Part shown: positions 22,901 to 33,724 of the stretch, piece after piece
How positions within the stretch are numbered: position 1 is the first letter of the stretch
Layout: every line of letters starts with the position of its first letter
Assembly (NCBI RefSeq): GCF_000003815.2
Contig: NC_049996.1
Coordinates: 18,490,084 to 18,554,083, forward strand
DNA: 64,000 nt
Reading direction: 5' to 3'
From: Branchiostoma floridae
Lineage: Eukaryota; Chordata; Leptocardii; Amphioxiformes; Branchiostomatidae
Program-made: the position numbers and the translations under genes
Notes under the pieces: generated by a model
Database searches by the model: none
What the model was told of the DNA's origin: nothing
What the model saw: only the letters and a program-made list of their open reading frames with translations

Positions 22901-23523
22901 AAACCATGGTAAACATCATGTCACCGGGTATTTGACCTTCAAGTCGCATATGGGTGTACAAATGAATACTGTTGACATCATAATATAGACACAATTTAAA
23001 GGGATTGACGTTTTATTACAAATGTAGACTTTTTTCTCTAAGTGTTGCTTGTAAATTGAGTCCGCTGAGGGCAAAGGTCAATAATACACACCTGTACAGT
23101 TTTTATCCAGTGTAAGACTTGTAGAAGGCCTATTCTTGTAGAATGTAAGAGATATTTTATATTGATAAGATAGTGCAGGGTGTAGATTGTCAAATTTGTT
23201 TTCAACAAGATTTTGGTTCATTTTGCAGACCCCTAGCTGGAAGTGGTTAGTCCCGAAATTGACGTCATCAGAAACGGCGCGAGACATCGTCTGAAATGGC
23301 GAAATCATTCAGTAAACGACTTTTTGGAGACTTAAGATAGCTGGCTACTGTGTGTGGTGAGTTTCTATGATCTGGAAGCTTGACGGATGAGATTATGACA
23401 CGCTGAACTTGCCTATCTTTCCATCATTACATGATTTCCGTTGTTTTTAACTAGCTTAGTGATGATGACTGTAGTGTGAGAAAGAAACACTAACTTATGA
23501 ACATCTGTCTAGTTTGGTAGTTC

Positions 23524-23826
23524 GGTAGCGCGCGTAGTCCAGCGGTTAGCGGCCTTGCCTCTGGAACTAGAAGCCGTGGGTTCGATCCCGGCTGTGTCGC
23601 TCACCCGACATGCACGCTACCGGTAAGGGTTGCAGTCCTTTAATATGACGGGACGTTAAGCCGTGGTCCACTGTTCATTATGCTTGTCGTAAAGAGCTAG
23701 GGGAATTTCCCCTGTACAATGAACCTGTAAATACTGTACATAGCACCTGCCCTCTCTGTCACGACCAGTGGAAGATAAGCTCTTCAGTGAGCTAAAACTG
23801 GTTCGAGATCACTTTCACTTTCACTT
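23524..23826 (+). mobile_element. tRNA-derived SINE, family B, copy 1
   Basis: The head carries box A (GTAGTCCAGCGGTTAGCGG) and box B (GTGGGTTCGATCCC). The body includes cgggacgttaagccgtggtc and cagtgagctaaaactggttc, ending in a short ACTTTC repeat tail. A second copy lies reversed at 27691-27970. The head resembles a tRNA but no full cloverleaf is kept. Confidence 0.85.
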
Positions 23827-25261
23827 TGGTAGTGAATGAGGACAACAGCAACAGAAGTGGTTGTTTCATGTTTATAATTTCCCAAGTGCACACTGAGAAA
23901 TACCGCGCAGTAAACATCTGTCCTTAAAATGCTGCCACCAGAGATTCTATACAAATTGTTTCTTACTTTACAACATTCAGGTTTCAGACCGGGGGCACAG
24001 AGACAGGCAATAGGCAGCGATTCTCACAATCTCATTGCATTAACAACGATATGAAGACGATCAGAATATCAACAAAGGTAATAGCAGAGTCACCACATGC
24101 ATATACGGTATATGAAATAAAATCTTGTAAAATCAGCAATGTACATGAAACCATTTCTGCAAAACTGGGGTAGCCATGTTGGCGGCACTCAACTGTCTAT
24201 GGAAGATATACTGCAGAATGGTAACTTGTAGGCGAATTTGAATAATACACCGTTTTCACGTATACATACGCATATACTTTAAATGGTTGGATAAAAGTAT
24301 TTCAACGAAGACCGAGATAGATAGATATATGTACAGAGAATTATCAATTTCGTGGTGTGTATGATACATCGTATTGTGTAAGGTTTAAGTTCAAAAGTTA
24401 GCCACAGCACACGCATATAGTACAAACCACTGACCCAATCCAAATGTAGATACACACATCACAATCTCAATGATGTGGTGTACACCACTCTTATAATATA
24501 TATATATATATATATACTAACAACAGATGAAAAATGACAAACTGAACGACTCGTGGATACAAAGATTATGTAGGTATAACAGTTTTAAATTATTCTCTCG
24601 GCGATTGTTCCTATCTCTTGCAAATAGTATCATGTATAAACATACGTACAAGAAGTATACGTATATTTCGTTCGCGTCCTATCGGATCTCGCTTTTGTAA
24701 AAGATGAACAGTGTCAGCGCATTGAAAATAGTGCGCTGCATTTTTCGTTTTTCAGTCTTCATTAAAACTTAAAGCACGCTTACGTTTGCCAGTGTTAGTC
24801 CACTGCGCCAGCCGCATCTATACTTATAGTTCCCAAGAAAATAGACATTTTATGTGTGGCGTTATTATTAAAATCCATTTCACAACAAACGTTAACGTTT
24901 TCCTGATATAGCCTTCTCGGTTTACAAATGCATAGCACTGTTCTTTCACCCATCAAAATTCTCATATACCACAGCAAAGATGTACAACTGTATTTGATGC
25001 AGTACCGTAAACTACACTAGACTTAACTAACGTTACACATTTGTCATTTCCAATGATGCAAACTTGGATAGTAATGATATCTTTGAGAACTCTCACTGAG
25101 TGACCGTTACAGCCATGGATCGCACGCAACAAGCACGACCACGTTTTGGTTGCACATGGTCTTGCCACAAGTTTCCAGATGTGAAACATCGTTTTGATAG
25201 CCTATCAGCGTCCGGAATCCCGTCAATGTCACGTAGAACTGCAGACGACAAACTTTTAATA

Positions 25262-25318
25262 CCCAAGATGGCGACGTAAACAAAATCACGTGACACGTGA
25301 CGTCATATGCAAATCATC
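25262..25318. promoter_or_regulatory. Dense cluster: YY1-like, two E-boxes, CRE, octamer
   Basis: Within 57 bp are CAAGATGGCG (YY1-like core, 25263-25272), CACGTG at 25287-25292 and 25294-25299, TGACGTCA at 25298-25305 (overlapping the second E-box) and ATGCAAAT at 25307-25314. It lies about 2.7 kb upstream of the receptor ATG and 3 kb past the PDE1 3' end. All are well-known perfect or near-perfect consensus sites; whether it is a promoter, an enhancer or chance is unknown. Confidence 0.45.
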
Positions 25319-25527
25319 CCTTTTTCTTACCACTTCTGGAAACCATGCGCTGCCGCTTTAAATTTCTGCGGATGTCGTACAAAAATGTCCGTGCATTTGA
25401 TACAAACATCGATTCCATATACAAAGTTGTGGCCTATGCAGAGCCTTGCTTGATTACGGCTTATACAATATACCTTGGGGAGTCTCTGCCAAATCGAGCG
25501 GAGATATCCAATTTCGTGGTCATGGCG

Positions 25528-25606
25528 TCTAACTAACTATCAGCCAATCAGAGCTTTCTGTAAGTAAATCCGATCCTCTCATTGGCTGACAAGTTGTTAG
25601 AGGCCA
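25528..25606. repeat. Imperfect inverted repeat with CCAAT cores
   Basis: TCTAACTAACTATCAGCC, AATCAGAG and then, about 25 bp later, CTCTCATTGGCTGACAAG and TTGTTAGAGG form an imperfect hairpin. It resembles a small MITE or a paired CCAAT site. Confidence 0.5.
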
Positions 25607-27690
25607 CGCCCACAAAAGTGGAAACCTCTGCCCGGTCTACCAGTAGTATATTGTATAGTTTTGGACTAGGCTCTGCCTAGGAGAAATGGTTGTACAAAAT
25701 TCATTGCATACTCTCACGTTCCAGTATCTCAAACCACTACAAAAATGTATGTGTACATAAAGCCAACAATCACACGTAGTGAACTCGATATCATATTTGC
25801 ATTTGACTTGTACAATACGTCCAAGTTGTAACAGCGACACGTTGTTTACAGTATCTGTTACATGTACAAGGGCACGAGCGAGGCATGGTTTGGTATGGTG
25901 AAATTTCCCATTGAGATTCCATGATGACAAGCACATATATAACGTTATATACATTGGAAGGATATTGTATACGTACAATTTTTAACATGGGTAGAAACTC
26001 TCTTACAAAGCTTAATGTTTATACGACGAAGGAAGTACATATCGGACATACATAACAATAACAACACCATATTATGCATTATCATATTAGGCTCCATATT
26101 TTAAAAGGTTTCTTAAAGCAGAGCTTTTTAATTACTTAACAAAGACGATAATACTAAAAAATCTCCCTCAGCCTGGCATAGAATTCCCTGCTCTTTCTGT
26201 CCGTGTTTTGATGCACTTTATGTAGTAAACATGGATTTGATGTTTGCATACAATGATAGAAAATCTAAAATTAAGCTACTTCTTCTCTGTGACCATAACG
26301 ACGTTGAAGAACAGAAAACCTCATTCGGAACTAGTAAATGACGTATTTTGACGTATTTCAGCTTTAGGCGACATATTGTGCCTTCTATCAGACAATGCTA
26401 TTCAATGATATCATGTTTAACCCTGCACCTCAAGAGAGAGAGAGATTTTCAATTTCTGACTGATTGACAGACAGTTACATCACACGCAAAAAGACTGAGC
26501 GATAAGGTCCATCTCCAAGAAGGAATTTTCTAGAATCTGTGTGCTTCAAAACACGACTTTTTCTGGCGCAGGGATGGCTTGGTGGTGATGATGATGATGA
26601 TGATGAATATGTTCAGTGCTGAACTCATCTAAATGTCTTAGATTCCAGTATCAAGACCCAGAGTTATACTGTCAGCAGAGAAAGTTTAGGTGTGACCTCA
26701 GGAACACTACGATTTGATTCGGACCCAAAACATTTTTTTTCACACTTGACTTCATAAGGAGGTTCACAATTCTAAGTACGTTTGCGCAGAGAAATATATT
26801 ATAGGTAATATGCCAAATGATACACAAAACACGTCTGGACATTGTTACGAAAACTGAAACAATGAGTGAGACCTGACTTGTTTACAAGATAGGGGTCTTT
26901 ACCTTTGACAAATTACCCACCATGCATTTCGGCGCGCATGCGTACTCGAGATCGTGAATATCCTTATTGTGACGAATGATTAGGAATTATTGTATTTTCG
27001 GCGTTTTTCCGATTCTACCTCGATTTTATTAAACAATTTCAGGTATTCCCACCAAAAAAAACTGATTAGATCAGTTGATAATATGTTTCATTTGTACTAG
27101 TCTAAGAGCGATTTAATAACGCGGGAAGGTGAGCATTGAGTTCCTTTTATCCAAGCAAAAATATGGCTTTGTGTGGACTCAGTAAAAATGGAGGTATATG
27201 CATTGCAATCAGGTTGGGTGTTTGTTTACTTGTCCTGGCGTGTGTCCGAAGTTAGGCAGCCTGCCAGGGAGTGTGGTGTAATGGAATATTTGGAGAATTT
27301 GATATCTTGGTTTGGCTCTGCTCCAATGTTGTAGACACGTACACAGGAAGTGATGAATCATGGCAACGCCCACGCAAATCTGGGCTTCCGTTTAGAGCTT
27401 GTTTCATGGCGCGTTGCCCCAGTCTCGTGAGCGAACCGTTCCTTCGTGACAGTAGGATCCTGTGTTGAGAGAAAATTCACGAAGCTGGTTTGCTGTTCTT
27501 CACATTGACATTGACATGGACGTCTCGTATCGATACTGCAGATGAGTGCGTCTTCGGGCTTTCCTCTGGAGAACTGGTGGCGTTCTGTCTGATGATGGAC
27601 ACTCCTGGAGGAGTAGAAAACATGGAAATTATCGGACAGTTAGAAATGAAACGGAATCACTAACATTACGTCAGTAATTTTTTTTATAAT

Positions 27691-27970
27691 CTCGAACCAG
27701 TTTTAGCTCACTGAAGAGCTAGTCTTCCACTGGTCGTGACAGAGAGTACAGACGCTATGCACAGTATTTACAGGTTTATTGTACTTGGGAAGTTCCCATA
27801 GCTCTTTACGACAAGCACAATGGACAGTGGACCACGGCTTAACGTCCTGTCCTAAGGACTGCAACCCTTTTCGGTAGCGTGCATGTTGGGTGAGCGACAC
27901 AGCCGGGATCGAACTCACGGCTTCTAGTTCCAGAGGCAGGGCCGCCATCACTGGACTACGCGCGCTACCG
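27691..27970 (-). mobile_element. tRNA-derived SINE, family B, copy 2
   Basis: Reverse-oriented copy of the SINE at 23524-23826, with the same head (GCGCGTAGTCCAG, GTTCGATCCCGGCTGTG with a few changes) and the same body. It is diverged enough to be an independent insertion. 27971-28287 shows no other feature. Confidence 0.85.
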
Positions 27971-28287
27971 TGTTATGTGTAATGTGTTGAGTAGCAGAGG
28001 TTTGAATACATCTAAAATGTGATAGTCAGACTAAATTGCACTCCTATCGGCCAAACAGGAGCAAGGAAGTGAATTATAATATATACGTTTTGCAATTTCA
28101 TGCTCAGAGGCTAATTGCAAATAAATGGACTAACATGTGACAATGAACAGTGATTACCATAATTCCACTTTTTCTGTAATTTGTGGGTTCTGCGATCTTA
28201 AGAGAAAAGTGGCTTTCAATCCTTTCGTGAATGTTGGAAAGTTGGGATATGTCACTGTGGCGTGGTTAAATGAACGCGCTTTGTCTT

Positions 28288-28723
28288 TCACTTCTTTAGA
28301 TGCACAGTAATAACAAAGGCTTTCTCAAATCTCGCAAATATGACTTGGGTAACATTACCTGATCGTCTTTGAGGGTACACGGTCTCCTGGTCTGCCTTCG
28401 ATTTCCTGGCATCTGCCACCCCCTCCTCCTGTTCACATGGTTCCGCCCGAGTCTCCTTTGTCGTGCAGCCTGTCTTTACGGCGTCCCCAGCCGGGCTGTC
28501 TATCACGATACTGTGCCCCGATCCTGTAGCTAGTATTCTCTTTCCCGCTCTACTGTCCTTAGTTGTCTTAGATGATGATGATGATGCGTCTACGGAATTC
28601 CCCCCTTTGTTCTCATTGGTCCCCTCCGTGACGTCAGCGTCGGTCCTGGAGCCGTCTTCTTGTGTTGTTGCCTCGCCGTGACCGTTTTCGTTGTTGTTCT
28701 CTTTCATCTCTTTTGCCCCTGTA
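28288..28723 (-). CDS. Probable C-terminal tail exon of the PDE1-like gene
   Basis: Minus-strand open frame of about 140 codons with coding-like composition. It is rich in Glu, Asn, Ser, Thr and Lys (MKENNNENGHGEATTQEDGS), low in hydrophobics and disorder-prone. A good acceptor precedes it (cttcgtacag, exon start 28723), but joining there needs a previous exon ending in phase 1, which the preceding exon does not offer. An unseen exon in the neighbouring gap (29192-29291) could explain this. The frame either ends at 28288 or is spliced at CAG|gtaatg (exon end 28365). It could also be an unrelated gene. Confidence 0.45.
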
Positions 28724-31700
28724 CGAAGAGAATGAGAACGATGTGATGTATCGCTAGCGACGTCAAATTGGATAGATATATGCTCTAAGTTACAATAACA
28801 ATATCGGGGAACGGATGCTAATGTCGTAGAACACCAAAGCCAATTCCACAGCCAAAGAAGATGAGAAGAAAAAAGGAATCTATTGTTTTGTAAACCAGAC
28901 TCTTTATATCAAGTCATTTTTAACCTTCCTGAACACTTAGATTTAAATTGATATGAAATGAAGGCAACTTTCTTTTACCAAGTTTATTCGCATGCTTGCA
29001 TTAGTTTTGGTTGTCCCAGAGGATGGCATCCATATAATTAAACCAACACGGCCAAATTGGTTGCTGCCCGTATACAGTTAATTGCACAACGGATAATCGC
29101 GCACTTCTGTTAATTGCACGAAATCCCCAAATCCTGTGGTAGTGCGGTCCAGCTTAATAACTTCGCTTTGTTGCACCATTCGGATAACTGCNNNNNNNNN
29201 NNNNNNNNNNNNNNNNNNNNNNNNNNNNNNNNNNNNNNNNNNNNNNNNNNNNNNNNNNNNNNNNNNNNNNNNNNNNNNNNNNNNNNNNNNNGAAATGCAA
29301 TGGCAAATGGGGTGTGCAATTAAGCGGCTTCTACTGTATTAAGATAGGATTAAGGTCAAATGAAGGAAGAAGTGTACTTTTACGGCTTTCTCCTTCCAGT
29401 TCCTCTTGTTGATCTTGAGGTTGTCTTGCCAGGGTCTCTTCAGCTGGTATGTAGACTTCAGCACCATGTGGGGCTTCTTCTGTTTCCCCTCCTTCTCCTT
29501 TTGGTGGAAAATATCAAAGATTGCTACGTCAGAAATCCGTGTAATACGATACGCCAAATAGCCATTACTCTGGTAGTCTTTATAGTCCCTTTTTAGGAAA
29601 AATATAGGTTCGAGGGTCGAGTTACTTTATGCCGATGACATAACGTCATGTTCAAATCTGCTTTCATGGAAAATACTAAAGGCTGATACGTCGATGAAGC
29701 TTAGACATCCAGGTAACACGATACGCCGTTTACCAGTTACTCAAGCGACTGGATGTGATTCTTGAAACAGTCAGACGCTGTCTGAAACTTTTGACCGTTT
29801 CCAAAATCAAATCAAGGAGGTTATATCATTGATCAAATACAGTTACTTGAGTAACTTCTAGTTGACGTATCAAGGGTTGAATTTTTGGAGCTGATAAACA
29901 TAACGTTATGTGAAAATCTAATACAATCATCTACATATACAAAGGCATATCAAAATGACACTTGGAGTCATACATTGTTTTATAATTTGTAAAATAAAAA
30001 AAATGAACATTTGAGTACAATAGCAGTTAGAAGGCATATATCTAACATCAATAAAAAATGACATCATTATCTATAAGCTAGCTCACGCTTTAAAGGGCGC
30101 ATGTACAATGTAATGTATTGTGGGTCATATGTCAAAGTTGAAGATTCCTTGTCAGTCTTTTGGAATTGCAACGAGCCTCCAAATTTTTGACATTTTACCC
30201 ACAACGCATCACACTTCACATGTGCACTTACTTCAAACTTTGAGCTTACTTATAGATGATGATGTCATGTTTGCTGAATGTTGAATGTACGAGAGGGGTT
30301 CATCACTCGAAAACGAGTTCAACACTAAAATACCTGAGGCCGCTTTGACCATTGAATCAGCACTGGAACACGAGTGTGGAAGGCAAGGTTTCCGTAGACT
30401 TGCCAGTGCACATGCGTGCTTCAAACCACGAACAAGCTCACTGAAATGAGTGACGTACAGCTGCTGATGACGTATCTGGTACGTCGATGTAGGTTAGACG
30501 TCAAGGTAATAAGATACGCCAAAAAGTAGTTGCTCAAGCAACTGGATATGGTTTTNNNNNNNNNNNNNNNNNNNNNNNNNNNNNNNNNNNNNNNNNNNNN
30601 NNNNNNNNNNNNNNNNNNNNNNNNNNNNNNNNNNNNNNNNNNNNNNNNNNNNNNNTTCTTGAGTAACTACTTTTTGGAGTGACGTACCTGGTATATTCTG
30701 CTGTCCGACGCCCTCCTCTGCTGCTGTTCTTCAGCAAGCTGCTTGGGGGCGAGCGGCGTGAGGATCTTCTCCAGCATGTCGCCCATCACTTGGAACGTCG
30801 GGTCAACTATAAAATCTATAAAACCTGCAGAAATGCGTGACAAGGTCAATGTTAGATGTCTTCTGCCTCCTTGTAGAAAGAGTGCTCGTCTATAAACAGT
30901 TTCATTGGGTTTGAAAGTCTCTGAATAACAAAATTCGTTGTCAACAACCAACCGATGTTTCGATGACCATCTGCTACATTCCCCAGGGTTATTTTGGGAG
31001 TGCTTCAACATCGTCTTCGTTCATATAGAAGTTTTGGGTGGTCTTGTTCTACTTTAGTTGTATGTAATGACATTGACAATGTGTCATAATGACAATTCCA
31101 TTTCCGCCAATACACGAAGAAAATACATAAAATACATTAAACATTGTCAGGAAAAGTTTCACCGGTACATATATAAACATGTACACACCTTTCTGAAGCA
31201 CTACGAAATACTAGAATATAGAACTCTATTGCTAGGTTAGCAGATAACTAGAAGCTAATATAAAGTGTCAAACCTATTTGTGAATCTGCTATCACCGTGG
31301 TATTTCTGTCACAGAGCGGTGAGAATGGCAAGCCGAGGGCTTTCTCTTTGTCTCCCTGATAAATAAAATACCAAAATAATGGAACCATGAGCACAAAACT
31401 TTAATAAACAATAGTTCATGTTTCGTATACCTACGAAAAGTATTCAGAGTTTTTCGTATGCCTTATTTCATAATTGTAGTTCATTAATTGTGCAAAAGGT
31501 TTTTATGAACATTACATGTTTTCGTTGGTCACTCCTCTCATTTTACGTTGAACGTAGATGGAAAATATATACAATGTTACTACGAAGACGCAAACAGACA
31601 GACCAAAAACAACACCTCCCCGTGAATTAGTATGCTCGTCCATTGACCCTATGACCTGGAAGGTCTGTACCTGTTAGGTTGATAAATGACTATTTCTAAT

Positions 31701-33654
31701 ACCTCTGAACTATGAACTCTCGCAACTCTGTAATCCAAGGTTGCTAAATAACTAGTTCTACCAACTCTACCAATAGTAAACTATACTTTGTCATTCAAGG
31801 TTGATAGATGACTAGTTCTACCAATTTTGAACTCTATTTCCTGTCACTCCTAAAAAGCTTCCTACCTGTCTGAAGAATTCCTCCATGACTTGCTCTGAAC
31901 TCTACTTCATTTCACTCTCGCAAGTTTGTCATCTCATGTTGATAAATGCTTAGTTCTGCACACTCTAAACTCTACTTCCGCCCCTCCCATAAATGAATGT
32001 TTTTAGCAACTCTGAACTGTACTTCCTGTCACCTCCTACCTGTCTGAAGAATTCCTCCATGAGCTGCTCCGTCCACCTGGCGTGCAGGTGCCAGGGCTTG
32101 GCAGGGTGGCCGATGTCAGCCGTGTGGAGAAGCAGCGACAGCGCTTTGGACTTGTCAATACTGAGTGGGAAAGCAAGTAAAAGGATCTTTTTTCAATTAC
32201 CACCACTCCTTACTTAGAAAAAAGATAAAGAAGCAAACCATTTTGATGGACAGTTTTCACCGCAATCTTCAGTGGGGACGGCCCCTATTTCGGGCCCTGG
32301 GTTCATTTTAAGTCGGGCTTAGAATAATTCCGGGACCCGGTAACAAATAGAGACCGGGGTACACCGATGAGTATCCTGAAGTCTACCGAGCAAAATTTAT
32401 GACCTCGGAGCCCGGCCAGGGCTACAAAAGCTTGTTCAATTGGGGCCGTAGTCTTTAAAGAACGGGCCCGGCCGGGATATTTGTGGATACGAAGAATAAA
32501 AGTATCACGGAAGGTATGTTATTCTCACGACTAATCTTATCACATTCTGTGTGTTTTGTTGTCTCTTCTATTGCACTTTTCGTTCCCGAAAGCTGCTCGG
32601 TCGCATCCTCCTACGCACGGTCCCCAACGTCTAGCTAACTGCCTATTGGGGCCCTGCTGTCTGGTGGCCCACCAGCAGTTACTGTGAGCGTCGCCACAAA
32701 CCAGCTGTCAGCCAATCAGAGAATAGGCCTTTCTTGGGCTTTCTGTTTACGAAGGCCATCTCGCAGAGGCCGCTGGGAAGCGATCAGCCAATCATGTTAC
32801 GTCTTCCTACGCACGATCCCCAACGGCTGACTGCCCATATAAGGGTAAGCTCATTAATATTTATAAGCAGGGCAGTCAGTAACTGATCTGAGTGCACCAG
32901 ACAGCAGAGGTGACCACAAGGAGTTTCGACCCGACTGTGGTCCCTCTGCGTAGGAGAATGCCAGGTCGGGCCCCGCTTTGGAAATGTGACGTAGGCCTTA
33001 CAGTTACCGGCTTACCTTTCAAGTCAGGACAAAAGGCTCTTGTTTGTGGAAACGAAGAATAAAAATTGTCTATCACGGTCCCGGTTTGAATATGTGACGC
33101 AGACCTAACGAGGCTCGTCCACTTACAAGTACTCGCTTACCTTTCAGGACAGGACAAAAGGCTCTTGATCTGTTTGACCTGCTGAAAGTGGAAGGACATG
33201 TCCGTGGCCAGCACCATGTCTATCGTCAGCGTCCGCAGAGTCCTGGAACACAAGGTTTGTTTGTTTGTTTGTTTGTTTGTTTGTTTATTTGTTTGTTTGT
33301 TTGTTTGTTTGTTTGTTTACTCGGGGGGATATTTCCTACTGGCGCCTCTCAATGTGCCATGTTAGCGTCTGTAGAGTCCTGCAACACAAGGTTTGTTTGT
33401 TTGTTTATTTGTTTGTTTATTTATTTACTCAGGGGGATATTGCGTACTGGCGCCTTCGATGTGCCATGTTAGCGTCCATATAGTCCTGCAACTCAATGCT
33501 TGTTTGTTTATTTGTTTGTTTATTTATTTATTTTTTGTTTACTCAGGGGGATATTGCGTACTGGCGCTTCTCAATGTGCCATGTTAGCGACCTCAGTCCT
33601 GCAACATAAGGTTTGTTTCTTTGCGCTTTTAAAGGTGCCCTGGAGGGACAACCC

Positions 33655-33724
<70 letters not shown>

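Larger units (their letters stand above)
23827..27690. other. Intergenic stretch between receptor and PDE1
   Basis: No exon supported on either strand. It contains a (TA)n tract near 24496-24516, a GATGAT run near 26586-26604, an AG run near 26431-26443, the regulatory-site cluster at 25262-25318 and a small inverted repeat at 25528-25606. Confidence 0.45.

Noticed and set aside
23524-23600. Possible tRNA gene with GGGTTCGATCCC box B
   Set aside because: No complete cloverleaf or acceptor stem pairing; it continues into a SINE body with a second copy at 27691-27970.
25093-25296. 67-codon minus-strand frame next to the regulatory cluster
   Set aside because: No domain, no splice partner found; frame length is within chance expectation.
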